A stretch of 41,507 nt of DNA, taken from positions 1 through 41,507 of the forward strand of contig NZ_JADGES010000019.1 of assembly GCF_016744255.1 (NCBI RefSeq). Reading direction: 5' to 3'. Shown here one piece after another: positions 8,185 to 15,988 of the stretch (the first letter of the stretch is position 1; every line of letters begins with the position of its first letter). A program made the translations under genes and the position numbers. The stretch is from Maribacter sp. (GTDB taxonomy: Bacteria; Bacteroidota; Bacteroidia; Flavobacteriales; Flavobacteriaceae). Below the pieces are notes generated by a model that made no database searches, was not told where the DNA came from, and saw only the letters and a list, made by a program, of their open reading frames with translations.

Positions 8185-9348
8185 ATGTCAAGAATATTAG
8201 TAATAGAGGATGAAGCTTCCATTAGAAGAGTATTAGTAAAGATACTTTCAGAAGAGAATGACACTTATACTGTGGAAGAGGCAGAAGATGGTTTACGCGG
8301 AATTGAAACCATTAAAAATAAGGACTATGACTTAGTGCTATGCGATATTAAAATGCCTAAAATGGATGGTGTTGAGGTTTTAGAAGCAGCAAGAAAAATA
8401 AAGCCAGAAATTCCTTTTATTATGATTTCTGGACATGGAGATTTAGATACAGCTGTTAATACAATGCGGTTAGGAGCCTTCGATTACATTTCTAAACCAC
8501 CAGATTTAAACCGTTTGCTTACTACGGTTCGCAATGCGTTAGATCGTAAACAATTAGTGGTAGAAAATAAAAAACTAAAGAAAAAGGTAAGTAAAAATTA
8601 CGAGATGATTGGGGATAGTAGTGAAATAGCTACTATAAAAGAAATGATAGAAAAAGTAGCTCCAACAGATGCACGCGTATTAATTACAGGTTCTAACGGT
8701 ACAGGGAAAGAGTTAGTGGCACATTGGTTGCATGAAAAAAGCCCTCGTAGTACAGGGGCTTTTATAGAAGTAAACTGCGCAGCAATACCATCAGAATTAA
8801 TAGAAAGTGAATTGTTTGGGCATGTTAAGGGCGCTTTTACCTCTGCTGTAAAAGATAGAGCGGGTAAGTTTGAAGCAGCAAATAAGGGGACTATTTTTTT
8901 AGATGAAATAGGAGATATGAGTCTCTCTGCTCAGGCAAAAGTTCTTAGAGCTTTGCAGGAAAGTAAAATATCTAGAGTAGGCACAGATAAAGATATAAAA
9001 GTGGATGTTAGAGTATTAGCAGCAACTAATAAAGATTTAAAAAAGGAAATAGCAGAAGGTAATTTCCGGGAAGATTTGTATCATAGATTAGCCGTAATTC
9101 TAATAAAAGTACCAGCTTTAAATGATAGACGAAATGATATTCCTTTATTAATAGAGCACTTTTCTAAAAAGATAACTTCGGAGCAAGGTATCTCTTCAAA
9201 AACTTTTTCAAATAAAGCGATAGCTCTTTTAAAAAGTTATGACTGGACAGGTAATATTAGAGAACTACGTAATGTCGTAGAACGTTTAATTATTTTAGGA
9301 GGAACAGAAGTTACAGAGGAAGATGTAAAACTATTTGCTAGTAAGTAG
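8185..9348 (+). CDS. Sigma-54-dependent response regulator lacking a DNA-binding domain
   Basis: An NtrC-family activator that uses ATP to remodel sigma-54 RNA polymerase. The receiver domain (1-120) has acidic residues Glu8/Asp9, phospho-acceptor Asp54, Ser82 and Lys104. The AAA+ domain (about 140-370) has Walker A GSNGTGKE (169-176), the sigma-54 loop GAFTSA (216-221), Walker B GTIFLDEIG and the arginine motif NFREDLYHRL (293-302). The protein ends at residue 387, right after the AAA+ lid helices. The Fis-type helix-turn-helix of normal NtrC proteins (about 450 residues) is absent. The stop lies in clean sequence, with no frameshift remnant seen downstream. It is the last gene of the ABC/MscS operon, and no histidine kinase is nearby. 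Confidence 0.9.
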   Translation: MSRILVIEDEASIRRVLVKILSEENDTYTVEEAEDGLRGIETIKNKDYDLVLCDIKMPKMDGVEVLEAARKIKPEIPFIMISGHGDLDTAVNTMRLGAFDYISKPPDLNRLLTTVRNALDRKQLVVENKKLKKKVSKNYEMIGDSSEIATIKEMIEKVAPTDARVLITGSNGTGKELVAHWLHEKSPRSTGAFIEVNCAAIPSELIESELFGHVKGAFTSAVKDRAGKFEAANKGTIFLDEIGDMSLSAQAKVLRALQESKISRVGTDKDIKVDVRVLAATNKDLKKEIAEGNFREDLYHRLAVILIKVPALNDRRNDIPLLIEHFSKKITSEQGISSKTFSNKAIALLKSYDWTGNIRELRNVVERLIILGGTEVTEEDVKLFASK

Positions 9349-9361
9349 TTTTGTTACTTAC
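9341..9361. terminator. Hairpin shared by two convergent gene ends
   Basis: GTAAGTA (9341-9347) and TACTTAC (9355-9361) form a perfect 7-bp stem around a 7-base loop. The stem contains both stop codons of the converging genes, which are separated by only five bases. T-tracts are weak, so termination is plausible rather than certain. Confidence 0.35.
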
Positions 9362-10043
9362 AATTGTTAAGTTGCTCTATAGCTTGTGCCGTAATTTTTT
9401 TGGTGCGTAAGTTATAGTATTTTTTACCCTCAGATAAGTTTGGCTTTAGTAATTCTTGTTCACAATGTTCATAGATTTGTGTGGCATAGTTTAATGCATC
9501 TTTACAATTTACACTTTGTACAATTTTACTTAAAGATTCTTCGTATTTAATCAAAGTAGAATCAATTTTTTGTTGTAAATAAATGCCCTTTAGACCAGCT
9601 TTATTAGTTTTTTTTTCATTGTTAACTTCCAAAGTATTTATAGCTAAGACATCACTAGCATAGTTACTATCATGTAACTCATGTTTTTCTAAAGCTTCTA
9701 AACTACCAATAGTTTTTTCTAAAGAACGGTTCAATAAAATTCGAGCGCTTCTTAATGTGTTTGCTTTAGTCGAAAGAACTAAGTCTTTAAAGCTGTCTGC
9801 CATACTAGTAGCGGCATAATCGCAACCACAACTATTCAATTGCTCTTTATTGTTCTCAATTGCTCTTATGGCTTTGTATGTATAATATCTAGAAATATTA
9901 ATGTCATTCTCGCTAATAGCTTTTTGTGTTTGTGCTTTTACAAAACCAATGTTAGAACCTGCATACTCGCATGGTTTAATAGACTTAAAAGAAGAAAACA
10001 AGGCAAAGGATAATGCAATAATAATAAAGTAAAAATACTTCAT
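9354..10043 (-). CDS. Secreted protein of unknown function
   Basis: I do not recognise this 229-residue protein. It opens with a hydrophobic export signal (MKYFYFIIIALSFALFSSF). The rest is predicted to be mostly helical, with cysteines at 25, in a CGC pair (NSCGCDYAATSM, about 76-78), at 179 (VNCKDALNY), in EHCEQELL and near the end (NNCK). The even number of cysteines after the signal suggests disulphides in the periplasm. It converges on the sigma-54 activator gene and diverges from ppk2, so it is a single-gene unit. No clear -7 box was found upstream. Confidence 0.6.
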   Translation of the reverse strand: MKYFYFIIIALSFALFSSFKSIKPCEYAGSNIGFVKAQTQKAISENDINISRYYTYKAIRAIENNKEQLNSCGCDYAATSMADSFKDLVLSTKANTLRSARILLNRSLEKTIGSLEALEKHELHDSNYASDVLAINTLEVNNEKKTNKAGLKGIYLQQKIDSTLIKYEESLSKIVQSVNCKDALNYATQIYEHCEQELLKPNLSEGKKYYNLRTKKITAQAIEQLNNCK

Positions 10044-10205
10044 AGCTGAAAATTTAATAATGTAAAATTTGGGTTTATCTACGTGGTAAAACTACATATA
10101 CTTACGTCATTATTAGTAGTTATTCGATAGAATGCAGGTTTATTTCGATGAGCTTGTTAAGGAGAAGTTATTACTAGATAAAGGGGCATTTCTTTTAACA
10201 TTTAA

Positions 10206-10213
10206 TACCTTTA
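10206..10213 (+). promoter_or_regulatory. Probable -7 box TACCTTTA for ppk2
   Basis: It matches TAnnTTTG with A for the last G and lies 25 bases before the ppk2 ATG. No -33 element is convincing. Confidence 0.35.
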
Positions 10214-10238
10214 AACAAAATAAAATATTTTTTTTAGT

Positions 10239-11117
10239 ATGAATAAAATAGCACCAGAAACGTATATAGCTAAGAAACCTTTTACTCTTAAGAATAGGTC
10301 TACTGTTGAAAATTTAGATAAGTCTGATAAGGAATTAAAAAAAACATTGAAAGAAATTAGCAGAACCTTAGGAGGGCTTCAAGATGTTTTTTATGCTCAC
10401 GATAAATATAGTGTGCTTATTTGTTTACAAGGAATGGATACCTCAGGTAAAGATAGTTTAATCCGAGAAGTCTTTAAAGATTTTAATGTTAGTGGTGTAG
10501 AAGTGCATAGTTTTAAAGTGCCAACAGAATTAGAGTTAAGTCATAATTATTTGTGGCGTCATTATATAGTGTTACCAGCTAAAGGTAAATTTGGAGTATT
10601 TAATCGCACGCATTATGAAAATGTTTTGGTCACTAGAGTGCATCCAGAATATATTATGGGAGAGAATATACCAGGTATTCATTCGGTTAAAGATATTAAT
10701 CAGGAATTTTGGGATAAACGTTTTAAGCAAATAAATGATTTTGAAAGAACGTTAGCAGAAAATGGCACTATCATTTTTAAATTTTTTCTTAACCTTTCTA
10801 AAGAAGAACAACGTCTTAGATTATTGAGAAGATTAGCTATAAAAGAGAAACATTGGAAATTTTCTCCGGGCGATTTAAAAGAGCGTAAACTCTGGGATAG
10901 ATATCAAAACTACTACGAGGAGGCAATTAATGAAACAAGTAAAAAACATGCACCTTGGTTTGTAATACCTGCAGATAATAAAAAAGCGGCAAGAGTAATT
11001 GTTGCTAATATTTTACTAGAAGAGTTAAAAAAATACAAAGATGTGGTAGAGCCAGAGTTAGATGATAAAATAATGTCTAATTTAGACACTTACCAAAAGG
11101 AACTAGATAATGAATAA
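10239..11117 (+). CDS. ppk2: Polyphosphate kinase 2 family protein
   Basis: PPK2 enzymes use polyphosphate to phosphorylate nucleotides, or run the reverse reaction. The 292-residue protein is a single PPK2 domain. Walker A is GMDTSGKDS (65-73), the Walker B region reads GKFGVFNRTHYENVLV, and a lid module lies near KFFLNLSKEEQRLRLLRRL. The length fits single-domain PPK2. The FNRTHYE variant suggests a polyphosphate:AMP/ADP phosphotransferase (class II or III), but the class cannot be fixed by eye. It overlaps the M28 peptidase gene by eight bases, so the two are translationally coupled. Confidence 0.85.
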   Translation: MNKIAPETYIAKKPFTLKNRSTVENLDKSDKELKKTLKEISRTLGGLQDVFYAHDKYSVLICLQGMDTSGKDSLIREVFKDFNVSGVEVHSFKVPTELELSHNYLWRHYIVLPAKGKFGVFNRTHYENVLVTRVHPEYIMGENIPGIHSVKDINQEFWDKRFKQINDFERTLAENGTIIFKFFLNLSKEEQRLRLLRRLAIKEKHWKFSPGDLKERKLWDRYQNYYEEAINETSKKHAPWFVIPADNKKAARVIVANILLEELKKYKDVVEPELDDKIMSNLDTYQKELDNE

Positions 11118-12513
11118 AATAAAAATACTTTTTTGCGCTCTACTATTAACTGTTGCTATAGCAGGTGCACAAGATGCGGATGAGAAACAAATAAAAAGCA
11201 TTTATGATGCTGCTTTAACTAAAGGACAAGGGTACGATTGGCTTAACTACTTATCCAACCAAATAGGAGGTAGATTATCGGGCTCTTTACAAGCACAACA
11301 AGCAGTGGAATATACTAAAGCAGAGCTAGATTCTTTAGGCTTGGATAGAGTTTGGTTACAATCAGTAATGGTCCCTAAATGGGTGCGCGGAACTCCAGAG
11401 TTTGCTTATTTTGAAACTTCACCTGGTTACACAACAAATGTTCCAATTTGTGCATTAGGTGGTTCTGTTGCAACACCGCAAAAAGGAATTAAAGCAAGTA
11501 TAATAGAAGTGCAAGGAATAGAGGATTTAAAGACTCTGGGAAAAGAAAAGATTCAAGGAAAAATAGTTTTTTTTAATAGGCCAATGGAAGCTACTTTAAT
11601 AAGTACATTTCAGTCCTATTCCGGTTGTGTAGATCAGCGCTATTCTGGTGCGGCAGAAGCAGGTAAATATGGAGCGCTAGGAGTAATTGTACGTTCTGTG
11701 AATTTACGATTAGATGATTTTCCACATACAGGTTCTATGGGTTATGGCGAAATTCCTGTTAATGAAAGAATACCAGCAGCAGCTATAAGTACAAATGGAG
11801 CCGAATTGCTAAGTACCACCTTAAAGCTTAATCCTGAAATTAAATTCTATTTTAAACAAAATTGTAAACAGTTTGAAGATGTAAAATCTTACAATGTTAT
11901 AGGTGAAATAAAAGGAACTACGTATCCAGATGAAGTTATGGTGGTTGGAGGTCATCTAGATTCATGGGATTTAGGAGATGGTTCCCACGATGATGGGGCA
12001 GGTGTTGTGCAGAGTATGGAAGTTCTTCGTTTGTTTAAAGCAACTGGGTATAAGCCAAAACGAACCATAAGAGTAGTCTTATTTATGAATGAAGAAAACG
12101 GACTGCGTGGTGGTAATAAATATGCTGAAGTGGCTAAAAATAAAAAAGAAAATCATGTTTTTGCATTAGAGAGTGATGCAGGAGGTTTTACACCAAGAGG
12201 TTTTTCTTTTGATTGTTCCGATGCTAATTTTAAGCAAGTACAAAGTTGGGAAAAATTATTTGAACCTTACCTTATTCATATGTTTGTAAAAGGAGGAAGT
12301 GGAGCAGATATAGGTCCGTTAAAGAATGATGAAATGGTTCTTGCTGGTTTAAGGCCAGATTCACAGAGGTATTTTGACCATCACCATGCGGAAAATGATA
12401 CTTTTGAGCATGTAAACCAAAGAGAGTTACAATTGGGAGCTGCAACTATGGCTAGCCTGGTATATCTTTTCGATACCTATGGTGTAAAAATGCCTCCTAA
12501 AATTAAAGGATAA
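11110..12513 (+). CDS. M28 family zinc aminopeptidase/carboxypeptidase Q-like
   Basis: A secreted metallopeptidase of 467 residues with signal peptide (cleavage after IAGA, residue 20). The catalytic domain shows the M28 metal ligands in GGHLDSWDLGD (His282, Asp284), DDGAGV (Asp294/295), MNEENGLRGG (Glu328/329) and a late histidine in FDHHHAENDTFEHVN. A protease-associated (PA) insert lies roughly between residues 120 and 250. The overall layout resembles plasma glutamate carboxypeptidase (carboxypeptidase Q), a dipeptidase. It is coupled to ppk2 by overlap, though no functional link is evident. The role is presumably peptide scavenging in the periplasm. Confidence 0.88.
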   Translation: MNKIKILFCALLLTVAIAGAQDADEKQIKSIYDAALTKGQGYDWLNYLSNQIGGRLSGSLQAQQAVEYTKAELDSLGLDRVWLQSVMVPKWVRGTPEFAYFETSPGYTTNVPICALGGSVATPQKGIKASIIEVQGIEDLKTLGKEKIQGKIVFFNRPMEATLISTFQSYSGCVDQRYSGAAEAGKYGALGVIVRSVNLRLDDFPHTGSMGYGEIPVNERIPAAAISTNGAELLSTTLKLNPEIKFYFKQNCKQFEDVKSYNVIGEIKGTTYPDEVMVVGGHLDSWDLGDGSHDDGAGVVQSMEVLRLFKATGYKPKRTIRVVLFMNEENGLRGGNKYAEVAKNKKENHVFALESDAGGFTPRGFSFDCSDANFKQVQSWEKLFEPYLIHMFVKGGSGADIGPLKNDEMVLAGLRPDSQRYFDHHHAENDTFEHVNQRELQLGAATMASLVYLFDTYGVKMPPKIKG

Positions 12514-12598
12514 CAATTTTAAAAATTATAGAGTTTTAATCCTTGGGTTTAGATATACTTTAGGAAAAGGAGTAGTAGTAAAGAAATCTAAAAATTAG

Positions 12599-12606
12599 TA
12601 TCTTTG
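12599..12606 (+). promoter_or_regulatory. -7 box TATCTTTG for the dual PPIase
   Basis: An exact TAnnTTTG match 22 bases before the ATG at 12629, giving a leader of about 15-20 bases. Confidence 0.6.
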
Positions 12607-12628
12607 CCGCTCATTTAAAAATAGCATT

Positions 12629-13561
12629 ATGCAAGACGGCATTTACGCAAAATTCAATACTACAAAAGGTGAGATTCTAGTAAAACTCACACATGATAAA
12701 ACTCCAGGGACTGTTGGTAACTTTGTTGCTTTAGCAGAAGGAAAAATGGAAAATACTGTCAAAGCTGCAGGAGAACCATATTATAATGGTTTAAGTTTTC
12801 ACAGAGTAATCCCTGATTTTATGGTACAAGCTGGTTGTCCTTTAGGCACAGGTACCGGAGATGCAGGTTATAAATTCGATGATGAATTTCATCCAGAATT
12901 ACAACACGCAGAGCCAGGTGTATTATCTATGGCTAATGCAGGGCCAGGAACTAATGGCTCACAATTTTTTATCACACATATTGCTACGCCTTGGTTAGAT
13001 AATAAGCACACTGTTTTTGGACACGTAGCAGTAGGTCAAGAAGTAGTAGACGCTGTTGCGCAAGGAGATACAATTGATAGTTTAGATATTGTTCGTGTAG
13101 GAGCAGAGGCAGAGGCTTGGGATGCATTACAGGCTTTTAAAACTTTTGCAAGTTCAGGAGAGGAAAGAATGGCAGCGGAAAAAGCACGCCAAGCAGCGGA
13201 ATTAGATAAAGTTGCTGCTGGTTTTGATGAAACAGAAAGCGGATTACGTTATAAAATGATTCAGAATGGTTCTGGAGCCCAAGCAGAAAGCGGTAAAAAA
13301 GTATCGGTGCATTATGAAGGTTCTCTATTAAGCGGTCAAGTTTTCGATTCTTCTTATAAGCGTAACGAACCAATAGATTTTCAATTAGGAGTAGGGCAAG
13401 TAATTCCAGGATGGGATGAAGGTATTGCTTTGTTAAAAGTTGGAGATAAAGCTCGTTTTGTTATACCATCTAATTTAGCATACGGTAGCGCAGGCGCAGG
13501 CGGAGTTATACCTCCAGATGCGACATTAATTTTCGACGTAGAGTTAATGGGTGTAGGATAG
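12629..13561 (+). CDS. Dual-family peptidyl-prolyl isomerase: cyclophilin fused to FKBP
   Basis: Two unrelated prolyl isomerase domains lie in one 310-residue chain. Residues 1-158 are a cyclophilin, with FHRVIPDFMVQ at 58-68, MANAGPGTNGSQFFIT at 101-116 and the PWLDNKHTVFG loop. A charged helical linker (about 160-200) follows. Residues 205-310 are an FKBP domain, with VSVHYEGSLLSGQVFDSS at 225-242, VIPGWDEG at 258-265 and the aromatic pocket residues. No signal peptide is seen, so it should act in the cytoplasm on nascent or refolding proteins. The CFBP order (cyclophilin first) has been described in flavobacteria. Both active sites look intact. Confidence 0.93.
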   Translation: MQDGIYAKFNTTKGEILVKLTHDKTPGTVGNFVALAEGKMENTVKAAGEPYYNGLSFHRVIPDFMVQAGCPLGTGTGDAGYKFDDEFHPELQHAEPGVLSMANAGPGTNGSQFFITHIATPWLDNKHTVFGHVAVGQEVVDAVAQGDTIDSLDIVRVGAEAEAWDALQAFKTFASSGEERMAAEKARQAAELDKVAAGFDETESGLRYKMIQNGSGAQAESGKKVSVHYEGSLLSGQVFDSSYKRNEPIDFQLGVGQVIPGWDEGIALLKVGDKARFVIPSNLAYGSAGAGGVIPPDATLIFDVELMGVG

Positions 13562-13582
13562 TAAAAGAATTTTTACAATATT

Positions 13583-13623
13583 AAAAAAAGGTGTTTTTTC
13601 CAATTGAAAAAACACCTTTTTTT
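13583..13623. terminator. Strong bidirectional terminator
   Basis: Perfect 18-bp arms at 13583-13600 and 13606-13623 surround a 5-base loop, with A-tract and T-tract at the ends. It lies 22 bases after the PPIase stop. It also serves the minus-strand micro-ORFs that end at 13651. Confidence 0.88.
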
Positions 13624-13650
13624 ATGAAAGTAAATGACAAAAAATATCTT

Positions 13651-13734
13651 TTACTTTTGATTTTTGAAACTTATGATAAAAAGAATAAAGTTTAGTAAAA
13701 GTAGAATCGATAGTATGCTAAAGAAAGTAGTCAT
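13651..13734 (-). CDS. 27-residue hydrophobic membrane peptide (micro-ORF A)
   Basis: An ATG at 13734-13732 opens 27 codons ending in TAA. The peptide starts MTTFFSIL, continues through LLLLNFILFII as one membrane-spanning helix, and ends in the basic tail SFKNQK. It is too short for routine gene callers. A second ORF 94 bases upstream on the same strand encodes a similar peptide, with identity at 12 of 27 positions (Met1, Thr3, Phe4, Phe5, Ile7, Leu8, Leu11, Leu12, Asn15, Leu18, Ser22, Lys27). That similarity is the main evidence for coding. Function is unknown; a transporter-associated micro-subunit or a toxin-like peptide is possible. Confidence 0.5.
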   Translation of the reverse strand: MTTFFSILSILLLLNFILFIISFKNQK

Positions 13735-13828
13735 AGGTTAATGTTTTAGGGATGCTACGCTAACAGCTGTTTGTATGTAGAACAACTGTATAAGGAGAAA
13801 ACCCTACCATAACTTTGTAAAATGCAAA

Positions 13829-13915
13829 TTATTTTTTAGCCTTACCTACACTAAAAAATAATAGTACCACATTTACAAAAAGTAAAACAAATAAAATACC
13901 AAAAAAGGTTATCAT
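13829..13915 (-). CDS. 28-residue hydrophobic membrane peptide (micro-ORF B)
   Basis: An ATG at 13915-13913 opens 28 codons ending in TAA. The peptide begins MITFFGIL, runs through a single hydrophobic helix (FVLLFVNVVLLFF) and ends with the basic tail SVGKAKK. It is a near-paralogue of micro-ORF A, sharing the TFF.IL start, a buried Asn15 in mid-helix, Ser22 and a lysine tail. A -7 box lies about 80 bases upstream at 13997-14004. B and A are probably transcribed together toward the terminator at 13583-13623. No Shine-Dalgarno site is seen, as is normal here. Confidence 0.5.
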   Translation of the reverse strand: MITFFGILFVLLFVNVVLLFFSVGKAKK

Positions 13916-13996
13916 AATATAGGTTTAGTTCAGTTGGGGAACTTTTCTTGTTTATGGTTAGATAAATAAAACTCAAAAGGTTGCGTATTTATTTTA

Positions 13997-14004
13997 CAAA
14001 TTTA
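13997..14004 (-). promoter_or_regulatory. -7 box TAAATTTG (minus strand) for the micro-ORF pair
   Basis: Reading the minus strand gives an exact TAnnTTTG match, 81 bases upstream of the first micro-ORF start. The -33 element is not clear. Confidence 0.4.
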
Positions 14005-14060
14005 CTAAAAAGTAGTAAAAAGCTTACGTATTTTAGTTTTTAATAAATATTCGAACAAAG

Positions 14061-14088
14061 AAAAGCCCAGACATGAGTCTGGGCTTTT
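14061..14088 (-). terminator. Terminator of cspA
   Basis: AAAAGCCCAGAC (14061-14072) and its perfect complement (14077-14088) enclose a 4-base loop. It lies 25 bases past the cspA stop with a T-rich tract on the minus strand. Confidence 0.85.
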
Positions 14089-14113
14089 ACTATAAAAAAG
14101 TTAAATACGTTAC

Positions 14114-14308
14114 CTAGTCAACAACTTTCACATTAACGGCGTTTAATCCTTTTTTACCCTGTTGTAGTTCAAATTCTACAACATCACCTTCACGAACTTC
14201 ATCGATTAAGCCAGAAATGTGTACAAAATGATCTTCGTTTGAACCATCTTCAGTGATGAAACCATATCCTTTGGAATCGTTGAAGAATTTTACTGTTCCT
14301 TTACTCAT
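14114..14308 (-). CDS. Cold-shock domain protein (CspA family)
   Basis: A 64-residue single cold-shock domain that binds single-stranded RNA and DNA and melts mRNA structure. RNP1 is KGYGFITE, RNP2 is DHFVHIS, and the N-terminus MSKGTVKFFNDS is typical. The reading frame is open to an ATG at 14341, but that would add 11 non-conserved residues and would begin inside the -7 box at 14339-14346. The start at 14308 is therefore preferred. The predicted leader is short (about 25-30 bases), unlike the long thermosensing leader of Escherichia coli cspA. It is a monocistronic gene with its own terminator. Confidence 0.95.
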   Translation of the reverse strand: MSKGTVKFFNDSKGYGFITEDGSNEDHFVHISGLIDEVREGDVVEFELQQGKKGLNAVNVKVVD

Positions 14309-14573
14309 AATACTAAAAATTAAATAATTATTAAAGTACAAATATAATTAATAAATTATTAATTGTAAGATTTTTAGTAGGTTATCTTTAAGTTAACTGT
14401 ATTTAAAAACAAAATTATTTTGGTTTTATTTTATTTAGTGGAATGTATAGTTGTCTTTTTATTCATGTAAAATAAGTGTTAAACTCTTTTGTGAATTTTA
14501 ATTTTTAAGCATTGTTTTGCTTTTAAGTTTTCATTATTAATTAGTTATGTTTTTTAAAGAAAAATAGTTCAAA
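14309..14573. other. AT-rich intergenic region between cspA and the peroxiredoxin gene
   Basis: Beyond the cspA promoter at 14339-14346 I see only very AT-rich sequence. There is a weak AAGCA/TGCTT stem near 14508-14524 and no convincing reading frame or strong structure. Confidence 0.5.
14339..14346 (-). promoter_or_regulatory. -7 box TATATTTG (minus strand) for cspA
   Basis: An exact TAnnTTTG match on the minus strand, 30 bases upstream of the ATG at 14308. Confidence 0.6.
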
Positions 14574-14604
14574 AAAAACCTCCCGTATAAGAGGAGGCTT
14601 TTGC
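14574..14604 (-). terminator. Terminator of the peroxiredoxin gene
   Basis: On the minus strand CCTCC pairs with GGAGG across a short loop, followed by an eight-T tract. It starts about 20 bases past the stop codon at 14623. Confidence 0.75.
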
Positions 14605-14622
14605 AACAATAGAATTGTTTAA

Positions 14623-15261
14623 TTACGCTGTAGGGTCAGGTGTCATTCGTAAATATGGTTTTATTTCGTTAACGCCTTTATCAAACATTTTAATAGCCTC
14701 TGGTGTTGGTATAGCAGGGCTAACGACTACATCTTCACCATTTTTCCAATTCGCAGGAGTAGCAACTTTATGGTTGGCTGTTAATTGTAAAGAATCTATT
14801 ACTCGTAACAATTCGTAGAAATTACGTCCTGTAGATGCTGGGTATGTTAAAGTAAGTTTTATGGTTTTGTCAGGAGCAATAATAAACACAGAACGTACTG
14901 TTAAAGTACTGTCTGCGTTAGGGTGAATCATGTCATATAAGTCAGATACTTTTCTATCTTCATCCGCAAGAATTGGAAAATTAACAGAGGTTTTTTGAAC
15001 TTCATTAATATCCTTAATCCATTCTCTATGAGACTCTGCTCCATCTACGCTTAATGCTAACATCTTTACATTACGCTTGTCAAACTCTCCTTTAAAGTTA
15101 GATGCTGTTCCTAATTCTGTAGTACACACTGGAGTAAAATCTGCCGGATGCGAAAACAAGATTCCCCAAGAATCGCCTAAATAGTTATATAAATTAATGC
15201 TCCCCATGGAACTATCTACTGTAAAATCTGGAGCTATATCTCCTAATCTAAGTGTTGCCAT
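14623..15261 (-). CDS. 1-Cys peroxiredoxin (Prx6 family)
   Basis: This enzyme reduces hydrogen peroxide and organic hydroperoxides with a single peroxidatic cysteine. The motif SHPADFTPVCTTE places that cysteine at residue 46, and it is the only cysteine in the 212-residue chain, confirming a 1-Cys mechanism. The AhpC/TSA domain spans about 5-140. A C-terminal 1-cysPrx_C domain follows, with VATPANWKNGEDVVVSPA near 166-183. There is no signal peptide, so it is cytoplasmic. The reductant must be an external thiol. It stands alone, with its own terminator. Confidence 0.94.
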   Translation of the reverse strand: MATLRLGDIAPDFTVDSSMGSINLYNYLGDSWGILFSHPADFTPVCTTELGTASNFKGEFDKRNVKMLALSVDGAESHREWIKDINEVQKTSVNFPILADEDRKVSDLYDMIHPNADSTLTVRSVFIIAPDKTIKLTLTYPASTGRNFYELLRVIDSLQLTANHKVATPANWKNGEDVVVSPAIPTPEAIKMFDKGVNEIKPYLRMTPDPTA

Positions 15262-15414
15262 TTTTATTTTATTTAAGGTTTAAAAAATTATCCTATAAAA
15301 TTAGTAGATTAATAATTATTAATAGAAAAATGAAGTTAAAACTGTATTAAAATTTGCTTTAATTTTATATTTCATAATAAATAGGAATCTATTTTTTTGG
15401 TATAAAGAACTTTC

Positions 15415-15422
15415 TATCTTTA
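15415..15422 (+). promoter_or_regulatory. -7 box TATCTTTA for the DinB-like gene
   Basis: A one-mismatch match to TAnnTTTG that ends four bases before the ATG at 15427. TTTTTTGG near 15393-15400 could act as -33. A leaderless mRNA is predicted. Confidence 0.5.
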
Positions 15423-15426
15423 GCGT

Positions 15427-15966
15427 ATGGAAGACAATATAAAACAGCTACAGTATCCCATAGGTCATTTTAAATTTCCAGAAACAGTTTCCGAAGAGGT
15501 ATTGGAAGAATGGATTTCTCAATTAGAAAATTTACCCACAGATTTAATTGAATTGGTTAAAGATTTTTCTGAAGAGCAGCTAGATACTCCTTATCGTAAA
15601 CATGGCTGGACAGTTAGGCAGTTAATTCATCATATAGCAGATAGTCACCATCATAGTTACACTCGTTTTAAGTGGGCATTAACAGAAGATAAGCCACTAA
15701 TTAAGGCGTACGAAGAAAAAGATTGGAGTCAATTGTCAGATGCAAAGACAGCACCCATTCATTTGTCTTTGTACTATGTAAGTGCGTTGCATGCCAAATT
15801 AGTATATTTATTAAAAGGATTGTCTCCAGATGATTTAAAGAAAAGTTATTTGCATCCTGAAGGAAATGTTGAAGTTACTATTTTAGAAAATATTGGGAAA
15901 TATGCTTGGCATAGTAAGCACCATTATACCCATATAAAAAGGTTAATACAAAGAGAGGGGTGGTAA
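15427..15966 (+). CDS. DinB/YfiT-type putative metal-dependent thiol transferase
   Basis: A 179-residue four-helix DinB-fold protein resembling Bacillus YfiT. The expected three metal-binding histidines can be seen in LIHHIADSHHHSYTRFK (near residues 67-74) and in YAWHSKHHYTHIKRL near 160-168. The N-terminal YPIGHFKFPE and mid-region HGWTVRQLIHH are typical of the YfiT subgroup. Several members of that subgroup use bacillithiol as co-substrate. Whether this organism makes bacillithiol cannot be told from the window, so the reaction is inferred. It stands between two minus-strand thiol-peroxide genes, a suggestive but not decisive setting. Confidence 0.8.
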   Translation: MEDNIKQLQYPIGHFKFPETVSEEVLEEWISQLENLPTDLIELVKDFSEEQLDTPYRKHGWTVRQLIHHIADSHHHSYTRFKWALTEDKPLIKAYEEKDWSQLSDAKTAPIHLSLYYVSALHAKLVYLLKGLSPDDLKKSYLHPEGNVEVTILENIGKYAWHSKHHYTHIKRLIQREGW

Positions 15967-15988
15967 TATTTTTTAGAAGAAATCTTTA

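Noticed and set aside
14309-14340. Long cold-shock leader for cspA
   Set aside because: The -7 box at 14339-14346 leaves only about 25-30 bases of leader, too short for the Escherichia coli type thermosensor.
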